A stretch of DNA of 7,680 bases from Scatomonas sp963649395 (GTDB taxonomy: Bacteria; Bacillota; Clostridia; Lachnospirales; Lachnospiraceae). The stretch spans positions 1 to 7,680 of the forward strand of contig CAVJHW010000126.1 of the NCBI GenBank assembly GCA_963649395.1, written 5' to 3'. The translations under genes and the position numbers were made by a program. A model generated the notes under the pieces. The model saw only the letters and a program-made list of their open reading frames with translations. It was not told where the DNA came from and ran no database searches. Below are positions 1 to 6,466 of this stretch, in pieces; positions within the stretch are counted from its first letter, which is position 1, and every line of letters begins with the position of its first letter.

Positions 1-555
1 GCCTCGGCTAAGGGACAGACGGAATCTGGATCAGCCTCAGGCAGCCGGGACCAGGGGGAAGGTGGAGCAGCCTCTGCAGAAGCAGCTGCGGGAAACCGGA
101 TTTATGTGCATGTCTGCGGTGCCGTGCAGGTGCCGGGGGTATATGAGCTGGCGGAGGGGAGTCGGGTCTACCAGGCTCTTGCGGCAGCGGGGGGATTGAC
201 GGAGGACGCGGATGAGAGGTATCTGAACCAGGCAGGACTTTTGGAGGACGGACAGCAGGTTCTTGTCTATACCCGGGAAGAGATTGCGGCCGGTGTGGTG
301 GAGGGGAACCAAAACCAGAATCAGGGCCAAAACAGCAGGGGAGGAAGTGAAAATGGGGGAAGCGGCAAGGTGAATCTCAATACCGCTGACAAAGACCAAT
401 TACTTACCCTCCCCGGTATCGGAGACACCCGGGCGGAGGCCATTCTGGCTTATCGGGATGCCAATGGGAATTTTGCCAGCATTGAGGAAATTATGAATGT
501 GGAAGGCATCAAGGAAAAGATGTATGAGAAGCTCAAGGATTATATAGAGGTTTGA
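1..555 (+). CDS. comEA: ComEA, competence DNA-binding protein (5' partial)
   Basis: ComEA is the membrane-anchored receptor that binds double-stranded DNA outside the cell and passes it to the ComEC channel during transformation. The frame is open from base 1, so the N-terminus and membrane anchor lie upstream. The GTG at 106 is internal (Val in IYVHVCGAV), not a start. Of 184 visible residues, 1-33 are a Ser/Gly/Ala/Glu-rich linker. Residues 34-91 form an SLBB domain (VHVCGAVQVPGVYEL, then AAAGGLTEDAD). Residues 101-122 are a Gln/Asn/Gly-rich spacer, and 123-184 a helix-hairpin-helix DNA-binding domain (VNLNTADKDQL, LPGIGDTRA, then VEGI). SLBB plus C-terminal HhH is the standard ComEA layout. 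comEC lies about 3.4 kb downstream, and the comEB found next to comEA in Bacillus is absent. A generic HhH-domain protein is the only real alternative, and the nearby comEC argues against it. Confidence 0.93.
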   Translation, partial: ASAKGQTESGSASGSRDQGEGGAASAEAAAGNRIYVHVCGAVQVPGVYELAEGSRVYQALAAAGGLTEDADERYLNQAGLLEDGQQVLVYTREEIAAGVVEGNQNQNQGQNSRGGSENGGSGKVNLNTADKDQLLTLPGIGDTRAEAILAYRDANGNFASIEEIMNVEGIKEKMYEKLKDYIEV

Positions 556-566
556 ACCATGGATCC

Positions 567-576
567 CCTGGGAAGC
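567..576 (-). repeat. Single inverted copy of the 10-bp intergenic unit
   Basis: The plus strand reads CCTGGGAAGC, the exact reverse complement of GCTTCCCAGG, a unit of the array at 3771-3850. It lies in the 87-bp gap between comEA and the response regulator gene. The match is seen directly. Whether it means anything is uncertain, because a 10-base match can occur by chance and similar CTTCCCA strings also occur inside genes. Confidence 0.35.
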
Positions 577-631
577 AATCTGCCCGGATAGGGAGGTTTC
601 GAAAGAACCAATGGAGTGGGAAGAACAAGAC

Positions 632-636
632 AGGAG
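632..636 (+). promoter_or_regulatory. Ribosome binding site for the response regulator
   Basis: AGGAG ends 6 bases before the ATG at 643. It decides the start: the upstream in-frame GTG at 616 would add nine residues unlike a receiver domain, and receiver proteins normally begin just before the KVLVVDDE strand. Confidence 0.8.
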
Positions 637-642
637 AGGGAA

Positions 643-1329
643 ATGGCGAAAAAGGTACTGGTTGTAGATGATGAAAAGCTGATCGTAAAGGGAATCCGTT
701 TTTCCCTGGAGCAGGACGGCATGGAAGTGGAAAGTGCCTATGACGGAGAAGAAGCCCTGCGTATGGCCAAAGAGCATGAATATGATATCATTCTTCTGGA
801 TCTCATGCTTCCCAAGATGAATGGCCTGGAGGTCTGTCAGCAGATTCGCGAATTTTCCGATGTTCCCATCGTAATGCTGACCGCCAAGGGTGAGGATATG
901 GACAAGATCCTGGGTCTGGAATATGGAGCCGATGACTATATCACCAAGCCCTTCAATATTCTGGAGGTAAAGGCCCGGATCAAGGCCATTATGCGACGGA
1001 CCACCAAGACAGCGGCGCCGGAGAAGGCCAAGGTGGTCCAGGTGGGAGAGCTGAAGTTGGATTGTGAGAGCCGCCGGGTCTTTTCCGGCAGCAAGGAGAT
1101 CAATCTTACGGCCAAGGAATTCGACCTGCTGGAACTTCTGGTCTTTCATCCCAACAAGGTCTACAGTCGAGAGAACCTTTTGAATATTGTCTGGGGGTAT
1201 GAATACCCGGGAGATGTCCGGACGGTAGATGTCCATATCCGCAGGCTGAGGGAGAAGATCGAACCTCATCCCAGTGAACCCAGATATGTACATACAAAGT
1301 GGGGAGTTGGTTACTATTTCCAGAATTAA
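643..1329 (+). CDS. OmpR/PhoB-family two-component response regulator
   Basis: A DNA-binding transcription regulator of 228 aa, the usual length for the OmpR/PhoB family, activated by phosphorylation from the kinase encoded next. Residues 4-118 form the receiver domain: the acidic pair D9/D10 in VVDDE, phosphoacceptor D53 in LLDLMLPKMNG, switch residue T80 in VMLTAKG, Y99, and conserved K102 in YITKPF. Residues about 128-228 form the winged-helix DNA-binding domain, with LTAKEFDLLELL, the recognition-helix region VRTVDVHIRRLREKIE and the terminal WGVGYYF hairpin. All key residues are present, so it should be functional. The 3' end overlaps the kinase gene, implying coupled translation. It resembles PhoP, WalR and MtrA regulators, but the target genes cannot be read from sequence, so no symbol is given. 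Confidence 0.95.
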   Translation: MAKKVLVVDDEKLIVKGIRFSLEQDGMEVESAYDGEEALRMAKEHEYDIILLDLMLPKMNGLEVCQQIREFSDVPIVMLTAKGEDMDKILGLEYGADDYITKPFNILEVKARIKAIMRRTTKTAAPEKAKVVQVGELKLDCESRRVFSGSKEINLTAKEFDLLELLVFHPNKVYSRENLLNIVWGYEYPGDVRTVDVHIRRLREKIEPHPSEPRYVHTKWGVGYYFQN

Positions 1330-2761
1330 TTGGAAGGGAAGATGGAAGTTTCTTCGAAGCCTCCGCTTTCGGATTATGATTATCATGCTCCTGATGGGGA
1401 TTGTTCCCACCATTGTGGTGGAATCCGTGGTGGTGCAAAGCTATGAGAATCGAGCCGTTTCCCAGCGAAGCATTATCGTCAAGAATCAAAGTGATATCCT
1501 TTGCAACCAGCTGGTGGCGCTGGGCTATCTGGAGGATCCCTCCAATGAGGTCATCAATGGCGAGTTCAATATGCTTACCAGTATCTACGGAGGGAGAATT
1601 CTGGTCATCAACAAGGATTACAGGGTGATCCGTGATACCTATGACCTGGATCGGGGAAAATATCTGATCTCCGAGGAGGTGATTAATTGCTTCAATGGCA
1701 AGGAAACCAGCCAATACGATGACAAGAATCAATATATCGAGATGACCGTGAAGATCTCGGATCCGGAATCGGCAGATAAGGACATTGTGGGGGTCATGCT
1801 CATCAGTGTTTCCACGGTGGAGATCAATGCCAGCCGGGAGATCCTGGAGAAGAAGGGAGCTACGATCCTGGCAATCATCCTTATCCTGATTGGAGTCTTT
1901 GTATATCTTTTATCCGGTATTTTGGTAAAACCCTTTCAGAAGATCACCCGTTCCATCGAGGCTCTGGCGGACGGATGGGCGGATGAGACCATTTCCGTAC
2001 CGGATTATCTGGAGACCGAGCTAATCACCGATGCCTTTAATAAGATGATGACCCGGGTGCGCACCCTGGATGATTCCCGACAGGAATTTGTCTCCAATGT
2101 CTCCCATGAGCTGAAGACTCCTTTGGCCTCCATGAAGGTCCTGGCGGATGCCCTGAATATGCAGGAAGATGTGCCCTTGGAGCAATATAAGGACTTCATG
2201 CTGGATATCTCCGAGGAGATCGACCGGGAGAATTCTATTATCACAGACCTCCTGTCTCTGGTGAAAATGGACAAGAAGGCCTCGGATCTAAATATCGAAT
2301 CCGCCAATATCAACGAGCTCTTAGAGCAGGTGCTGAAGCGGCTGCGTCCGATCGCGGATAAGCAGAAGGTGGATCTGACCCTGGATAGTTTCCGCCCGGT
2401 GAATGCGGAGATTGACAGGACCAAGATGACCCTGGCTTTGTCCAATCTAGTGGAAAATGGCATCAAATATAACAAGCCGGAGGGAGGCTGGGTGCGGGTA
2501 TCCCTGAATGCGGACCATAAGTATTTCTATGTAACAGTGGCAGATTCCGGCATTGGGATCCCAGAGGAAGCCCAGAACCATATTTTCGAGCGGTTCTATC
2601 GGGTGGACAAGAGCCATTCCCGGGAGATCGGGGGCACCGGGTTGGGTCTGGCCATCACCAAAAGTGCCATTGTCATGCACCGGGGCGCCATCAAGGTATC
2701 CAGCAAGGAAAAGGAAGGAACTACTTTTTCCGTAAGAATCCCCCTGGTGTATGTGGCTTAG
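1286..2761 (+). CDS. Membrane sensor histidine kinase with HAMP domain
   Basis: Partner kinase of the preceding regulator, about 491 aa from the ATG at 1286. The start is uncertain. GTG 1274 and TTG 1307 are in frame, none has a well-placed ribosome binding site, and all lie inside the regulator gene. Domains from 1286: TM1 at about 29-50 (IMIIMLLMGIVPTIVVESVV); an external sensor of about 140 aa containing GGRILVINKDYRVIRDTY, which looks PAS/Cache-like; TM2 at about 193-214; HAMP at about 215-265; HisKA with phosphoacceptor H274 in FVSNVSHELKTPL; and HATPase_c with the N box NLVENGIKYN (Mg-binding N391), G1 DSGIGIP, F box FERFYRVDKSHSR and G2 GGTGLGLA. This is a complete PhoR/WalK-type kinase. 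The ligand is unknown. A lipoprotein gene follows 10 bases after the stop and may encode a partner. Confidence 0.94.
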   Translation: MYIQSGELVTISRINWKGRWKFLRSLRFRIMIIMLLMGIVPTIVVESVVVQSYENRAVSQRSIIVKNQSDILCNQLVALGYLEDPSNEVINGEFNMLTSIYGGRILVINKDYRVIRDTYDLDRGKYLISEEVINCFNGKETSQYDDKNQYIEMTVKISDPESADKDIVGVMLISVSTVEINASREILEKKGATILAIILILIGVFVYLLSGILVKPFQKITRSIEALADGWADETISVPDYLETELITDAFNKMMTRVRTLDDSRQEFVSNVSHELKTPLASMKVLADALNMQEDVPLEQYKDFMLDISEEIDRENSIITDLLSLVKMDKKASDLNIESANINELLEQVLKRLRPIADKQKVDLTLDSFRPVNAEIDRTKMTLALSNLVENGIKYNKPEGGWVRVSLNADHKYFYVTVADSGIGIPEEAQNHIFERFYRVDKSHSREIGGTGLGLAITKSAIVMHRGAIKVSSKEKEGTTFSVRIPLVYVA

Positions 2762-2766
2762 GAGGG
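2760..2766 (+). promoter_or_regulatory. Strong ribosome binding site for the GerMN lipoprotein
   Basis: AGGAGGG starts inside the kinase stop codon (TAG 2759-2761) and ends 5 bases before ATG 2772. It decides that start over the in-frame ATG at 2751, which lies inside the kinase gene, and indicates translation coupled to the kinase. Confidence 0.85.
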
Positions 2767-2771
2767 TGCGC

Positions 2772-3770
2772 ATGAAGAAAGATACAAGAATTGGCTCCCG
2801 GCGGAAGCCTATGAGAAATGGCTCTCTGTCCGGCTTGCCTTTATCGGTTTCCGCCTTCCTTGTCATCCCGGTGTTGCTTATGCTTCTGGGGATCACTGCT
2901 TGCAATGGATTCTCCCGGGCAGAAGAGGACAGCTATTTTCTCTATTACATCGATGCAGAGGAGAATTCCATTCTTCAGGTGGCTTATGAGCCGGAGAATG
3001 CCGAAGAAGGTACGGAGGCTCTGGTGGAGGAATTCATTGCCCGGCAGACAGTCACGCCCAAGGATTCGGAACAATATGGCCTCCTGCTTCCCAAGGGAGT
3101 AAGCATTATGAGCTACGACCTACAGGAGGGAACCTTGACCCTGAACCTGAGTGAGGAGTATGGTTCCCTGAGCACTTCCAGGGAGATCCTGGCCCGGGCA
3201 GGCCTGGTGCGAACCTTTGTTCAGATTCCCGGCATTCAGCGGATGAAGCTGCAGATTGCGGGAGAGCCCCTGCGGGATTCCTCCGGCAAGGAGGTGGGGC
3301 TCCTGACCCGGGAAAGTTTTGTAGAGAATTCTGGCAAGGAGATTAATACCTACCAGCGGGGGATGGTTACCCTTTATTTTACCGATGAAAGCGGGAAGAA
3401 GCTCCTGAAGGAAGAGCGTAAGGTCTATTATAGCAGCAATATGCCCCTGGAGCGGGTGGTAGTCCAGGAGCTGATCAAGGGTCCCGAGGAGGAGGGGCAT
3501 TATGCCACCCTGCCTACGGAGACCAATATGCTCAGCGTAACTATTCAGGAGGGGATTTGCTATGTTAACTTTGATGAAAGCTTTTCCAATTCTATTTTAA
3601 GCGTTAAGGAGGAGATCCCCATATATTCTATTGTAAATTCTCTGGCCTCCACCTGCCGGGTGAGCAAGGTCCAATTCTCCATCAACGGAAGCAGCTCCGT
3701 AACCTTCCGTAAGCAAATCAGACTGGATCAGCTCTTCGAGCAGAACCTGGAGCTGGTGGAGACGGAGTAG
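2772..3770 (+). CDS. Lipoprotein with two GerMN domains
   Basis: A predicted secreted lipoprotein of 332 aa. A basic N-terminal segment of about 22 residues, rather long for a signal peptide, precedes a hydrophobic stretch at 23-41 and the lipobox ITAC, with lipidated Cys at residue 44, placing it on the outer face of the membrane. Two GerMN (sporulation and spore germination) domains follow. The first is at about 55-168 (LVEEFIARQ, then LLLPKGVSIMSYDLQEGTLTLNLS). The second is at about 198-308 (VTLYFTDESG, then VVQELIKGPEE, LPTETNMLSVTIQEGICYVNF). Bacillus GerM has the same two-domain layout and acts in sporulation and germination. However, cotranscription with a kinase and regulator is more like LpqB of the actinobacterial MtrAB-LpqB system. 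I therefore call the domains but infer a kinase-linked envelope role without assigning a symbol. The C-terminal 20 residues are acidic. Confidence 0.9.
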   Translation: MKKDTRIGSRRKPMRNGSLSGLPLSVSAFLVIPVLLMLLGITACNGFSRAEEDSYFLYYIDAEENSILQVAYEPENAEEGTEALVEEFIARQTVTPKDSEQYGLLLPKGVSIMSYDLQEGTLTLNLSEEYGSLSTSREILARAGLVRTFVQIPGIQRMKLQIAGEPLRDSSGKEVGLLTRESFVENSGKEINTYQRGMVTLYFTDESGKKLLKEERKVYYSSNMPLERVVVQELIKGPEEEGHYATLPTETNMLSVTIQEGICYVNFDESFSNSILSVKEEIPIYSIVNSLASTCRVSKVQFSINGSSSVTFRKQIRLDQLFEQNLELVETE

Positions 3771-3850
3771 AGAACCCAGGGCTTCCCAGGACTTCTCAGG
3801 ACTTCCCAGGGCTTCCCGGGACTTCCCAGAACTTCCCCGGACTGTACCGG
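3771..3850 (+). repeat. Tandem array of 10-bp units, consensus RCTTCCCAGG
   Basis: Eight consecutive 10-base units, in perfect register, start directly after the lipoprotein stop codon: AGAACCCAGG, GCTTCCCAGG, ACTTCTCAGG, ACTTCCCAGG, GCTTCCCGGG, ACTTCCCAGA, ACTTCCCCGG and ACTGTACCGG. The first and last are diverged and the middle six differ from consensus by zero to two bases. The period is close to one helical turn and is not a multiple of three, consistent with noncoding DNA. There are no spacers, so it is not CRISPR. Function unknown: slippage product, protein-binding array or structured leader of comEC are possible. Confidence 0.9.
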
Positions 3851-3863
3851 GTCTGCCGTCCGG
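3837..3863 (+). other. Possible hairpin upstream of comEC
   Basis: CCGGAC (3837-3842) and GTCCGG (3858-3863) are perfect complements around a 15-base loop. A competing shorter stem pairs GCCGT (3855-3859) with ACGGC (3865-3869). No run of T follows, so it is not a standard intrinsic terminator. It could act as a transcript-stabilising or attenuating structure between the lipoprotein gene and comEC, or be incidental in this GC-rich spacer. The remaining bases to 3909 hold no clear promoter. Confidence 0.3.
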
Positions 3864-3909
3864 TCACGGCCGGGAAGGGGAAAGAGTCAAGAAACAGGCA
3901 AGAAAACAT

Positions 3910-6357
3910 ATGAAAAAAAGACCCTTATGTCTGCTATGTATCGGTCTTATGCTGGCAATCTGGGCGCTGAAGCTGGCAGGGGCTCCGATTTTCGGAGAAC
4001 CGGCCCTGCCGGCGGAGCTCCACAGCCGTTTACAGGAGGGCATGACCCTACATATCACAGGCACCATCTCAGGCCGGACGGAAAAGTCCGGATCCACGCA
4101 ATACATTCTAACAGATACATTTCTGAACTATCAAAAGAAAAAAATCTCACTCAACAAAATCCTCCTCAGTTTGCAAAAACAGGAAAATAAGGAAAACCAG
4201 GAAGACCAGGAGTATTTCCGCATTGGTGATTGTGTGGATGCTCTGGGTAGTCTGAAGGCTTTGCAGGAGCCAGGCAATCCGGGAGAGTTCCATCGCAAGG
4301 CTTATTATGCCTGCCAAAGGATCTATTATTCCATGTGGGGCAATCAGGTAAGCCTGCTCCACCGACCGAATTACTCCCTGGGAGAAGGGCTTCAGAACTT
4401 TCGCCAGAAGGTAACGGACAGGCTGCACAGCCTGACGCCGGACAGGATCGGGGGCATTTTGGCTGTTATGACCTGGGGCGAGAAGGAATCTCTGGCGGAG
4501 GAAAGCCGTCAGCTCTATCAAATCAGCGGCCTCAGCCACATCCTGAGCATCTCGGGTTTGCATATCAGCTTACTGGGAATGGCTCTCTTTCGGCTGCTTC
4601 TCCAGATGGGATGCAAGGATCCCCTTGCCGGTCCCCTGGCAGCGGCTCTCATGGGGCTCTATGCTATCCTGGTAGGCGGCCAGCCCTCGGCTCTTCGCGC
4701 CTGCATCATGTTTGGGGTCATGCTGGGAGCCCGCCTGCTGGGGAGAAGCTATGATCTCCTGTCGGCCCTGGCTTTGGCAGGCATCCTTATCCTTTTGGAA
4801 AACCCGGCTTATCTCTTCTACAGCGGCTTCCAGCTCTCCTTTGCCGCAGTCCTGGGGGCAGGTCTTTTCTACCCTCTTCTGGCTGCCCTGATGCCTGAGA
4901 AGCTGAGAAAATCTCGAAAATTGAGAAAGAAAAGAAAGGAGGGAAAGGAAGGAAAGGGAAGACAAGGGAACCTTTCGGATCGCCGGAATTATCTATGGAG
5001 AATCCTGGCAGGCTTGTGGCAGGCAGGAGCCTCCTGGTTATCTGTGAACGTCCTTCTCCTGCCTTTGATCGCTTATTATTTCTATGAGATCCCGGTTTAC
5101 AGCCTCTTCGCCAACCTTTTACTGGTTCCTCTGGCCGGGTTGGTGCTGGCCTCCGGAATCGGCGGAAGCCTTATCGCCTTGGTCAGTAGGGGACTGGGCA
5201 AGCTGATGCTGCAGCCAGCCCTTCTTTGCCTGCAGGTCTTCCAGCTGGTTACCACCGGAACCGCCCGTCTGCCCCGGGCCGTCTGGATCTGCGGCCAGCC
5301 CAGCCTTTTACAGGTCTTTCTCTACTATGTGGGCTTGGGAGGCTTGATCCTCCTCCTGGCCAGAAGAGTTGAGGAAGGCAAGAGAAAAGAATGGAGAAAA
5401 GACCAGAAGAAGGACCAGGAGAAGGACCAAGAGAAAGTCCAAAAGGACCAGGAGAAAGATCAGAAGAAAGACCAGAGGGGAAGGGGCAGAATCCGGTTCT
5501 CTCTTATCCTTGGCCTTGCCGCCGGGATCTGTCTTCAGCTCTTCTGGAAGCCTTCTCCCGGGGTCACCATTACAGCTTTAGATGTGGGTCAGGGGGATTG
5601 TCTGGCTGTTACATCCGGGCGGACTGTCTACCTGGTAGACGGGGGGAGCAGTGATGTGAATCAGGTAGGAAACTACCGCATCCTCCCCTACCTGAAGCAG
5701 CAGGGGATCGGCTGCTTAGAAGGGATTTTCCTGACCCATCCCGACCAGGATCATATCAATGGAATCCAGGAGCTTTTGGAGGCCATAGCTGCCGGGAAGA
5801 CCTCTTTGGAGGTAAAGAGGCTGCTGCTGCCCTGGTGGATGCAGGACCAGGAGGAAACCAGGAGTCTCCGGGAGCTTGCCCAGGAGGCAGGTCTGTCCTT
5901 ACACTATTTGCAGGCCGGGGATTGTATGAGGGCCGGTGACTTGCAGATTCAGGTTCTCCACCCTTCCGCCGGGACTTCCTACCGGGGAAATGAGGGGTCT
6001 CTGGTGCTGAAGCTGACCAGTGGCAGCTTTCAAGGGCTTTTGACAGGGGATTTGGAAGGAATTGGGGAGGAGGCGGTGGAAGGTTCAGGCCTCCTGACGA
6101 AATGCGATTATCTGAAGGTGGCGCATCACGGCTCTCGTAACTCCACCTCGGCCGCCTTTTTGGACAGGGTTCAGCCTGAAATCTGTATTATCTCTGCGCC
6201 TGAGAACAGCATCTACGGGCATCCCCATGCGGAGGTGCTGGAAAGAATAGAAAATCAGGGCGCCTCCTGGTACCAGACGGGAATCAGCGGAGCGATCCGG
6301 GTGAAGGTTCAGAAAGGGAAAATGCAGGTAGAGGAGTATCGGCGCTCTTGTGGGTAG
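3910..6357 (+). CDS. comEC: ComEC/Rec2 DNA-uptake channel with metallo-beta-lactamase domain
   Basis: ComEC forms the membrane channel that carries single-stranded transforming DNA into the cytoplasm. At 815 aa it is slightly longer than B. subtilis ComEC. An N-terminal membrane segment is at 5-24. An N-terminal soluble (DUF4131-like) region follows at about 35-150. The multi-TM competence domain spans about 180-485, with the signature LSISGLHISLLG at 212-223 and GGQPSALRAC at 256-265. The metallo-beta-lactamase-like domain is at 552-805: DVGQGDC 558-564, DGGSSD, THPDQDH 609-615, LTGDLE 711-716 and VAHHGS 737-742. The metal-binding motifs are intact, consistent with a nuclease role. Two charged insertions (about 330-360 and 488-527) account for extra length. 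The ribosome binding site is weak (AGG 3896-3898, 11 bases from the ATG), suggesting low expression. No frameshift is seen. Confidence 0.96.
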   Translation: MKKRPLCLLCIGLMLAIWALKLAGAPIFGEPALPAELHSRLQEGMTLHITGTISGRTEKSGSTQYILTDTFLNYQKKKISLNKILLSLQKQENKENQEDQEYFRIGDCVDALGSLKALQEPGNPGEFHRKAYYACQRIYYSMWGNQVSLLHRPNYSLGEGLQNFRQKVTDRLHSLTPDRIGGILAVMTWGEKESLAEESRQLYQISGLSHILSISGLHISLLGMALFRLLLQMGCKDPLAGPLAAALMGLYAILVGGQPSALRACIMFGVMLGARLLGRSYDLLSALALAGILILLENPAYLFYSGFQLSFAAVLGAGLFYPLLAALMPEKLRKSRKLRKKRKEGKEGKGRQGNLSDRRNYLWRILAGLWQAGASWLSVNVLLLPLIAYYFYEIPVYSLFANLLLVPLAGLVLASGIGGSLIALVSRGLGKLMLQPALLCLQVFQLVTTGTARLPRAVWICGQPSLLQVFLYYVGLGGLILLLARRVEEGKRKEWRKDQKKDQEKDQEKVQKDQEKDQKKDQRGRGRIRFSLILGLAAGICLQLFWKPSPGVTITALDVGQGDCLAVTSGRTVYLVDGGSSDVNQVGNYRILPYLKQQGIGCLEGIFLTHPDQDHINGIQELLEAIAAGKTSLEVKRLLLPWWMQDQEETRSLRELAQEAGLSLHYLQAGDCMRAGDLQIQVLHPSAGTSYRGNEGSLVLKLTSGSFQGLLTGDLEGIGEEAVEGSGLLTKCDYLKVAHHGSRNSTSAAFLDRVQPEICIISAPENSIYGHPHAEVLERIENQGASWYQTGISGAIRVKVQKGKMQVEEYRRSCG
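4897..4989 (+). other. Basic low-complexity insertion in ComEC
   Basis: Residues about 330-360 of ComEC are dominated by Lys, Arg, Glu and Gly (EKLRKSRKLRKKRKEGKEGK followed by a short polar stretch). They lie between two hydrophobic segments of the membrane domain. The DNA is nearly all purine on the plus strand from about 4909 to 4968. By the positive-inside rule this loop should face the cytoplasm, where it could touch DNA, though this is inference. Confidence 0.7.
5398..5478 (+). repeat. In-frame 12-bp tandem repeat encoding K-D-Q-(K/E) units in ComEC
   Basis: ComEC residues 497-523 read as seven units: KDQK, KDQE, KDQE, KVQ, KDQE, KDQK, KDQR. Six units are 12 bp and one is 9 bp, so gain or loss of units keeps the reading frame. 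The segment joins the last helix of the first membrane block to a further hydrophobic stretch (530-545) just before the metallo-beta-lactamase domain. It is highly charged, probably helical or disordered, and likely cytoplasmic given the flanking Arg/Lys residues. The tandem pattern is direct; the topology is inferred. Confidence 0.88.
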
Positions 6358-6376
6358 GGAGGAAATGTGCTATACT
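6348..6376 (+). promoter_or_regulatory. Sigma-A-type promoter for the glycosyltransferase–holA unit
   Basis: A -35-like TTGTGG (6348-6353) and a -10 TATACT (6371-6376) are separated by 17 bases. TG at 6368-6369 makes it an extended -10. The -35 overlaps the end of comEC. Transcription would start near 6383, giving a leader of about 84 bases. This would let the downstream genes, including essential holA, be expressed independently of comEC. Confidence 0.6.
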
Positions 6377-6421
6377 TGCGACAGTTCTGGACAAGAGCTT
6401 TTGCAATAAGGCTACCGCAAT

Positions 6422-6443
6422 CCCACTGGCTTTAGACAATGGG
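6422..6443 (+). other. Weak imperfect hairpin in the glycosyltransferase leader
   Basis: CCCA (6422-6425) pairs with TGGG (6440-6443) and TG (6427-6428) with CA (6437-6438), with one C/A mismatch and an 8-base loop. It ends 11 bases before the ribosome binding site. It is too weak to be a terminator and may be chance; no known riboswitch consensus is recognised in this spacer. Confidence 0.2.
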
Positions 6444-6466
6444 TAGTTCACAAGAGGAGAGGGTAC

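Noticed and set aside
106..555. ComEA starting at GTG 106
   Set aside because: The frame stays open to base 1 and the SLBB domain begins before 106, so this codon is internal.
597..604. TTTCGAAA palindrome upstream of the regulator as an operator
   Set aside because: An 8-base palindrome alone is too short, and OmpR-type regulators usually bind direct repeats.
400..1413. Long minus-strand open frame of 337 codons
   Set aside because: It lies opposite comEA and the response regulator, shows no recognisable domain, and is explained by codon bias of the real plus-strand genes.
1106..1732. Minus-strand open frame of 208 codons
   Set aside because: It is antisense to the regulator and kinase, its translation is low-complexity His/Asn-rich, and it has no family motif.
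3771..3850. CRISPR array
   Set aside because: The 10-bp units are contiguous with no spacers and are far shorter than CRISPR repeats.
3837..3863. Intrinsic terminator after the lipoprotein gene
   Set aside because: The stem is not followed by a T run, so termination is not supported.
3864..4106. Minus-strand open frame across the comEC start
   Set aside because: It overlaps the confident comEC N-terminus and has no ribosome binding site or domain that I recognise.
5369..5654. Two small overlapping plus-strand frames over the KDQ repeat
   Set aside because: They are out-of-frame readings of the purine-rich repeat in comEC, with Arg/Lys/Glu low complexity and no independent signals.
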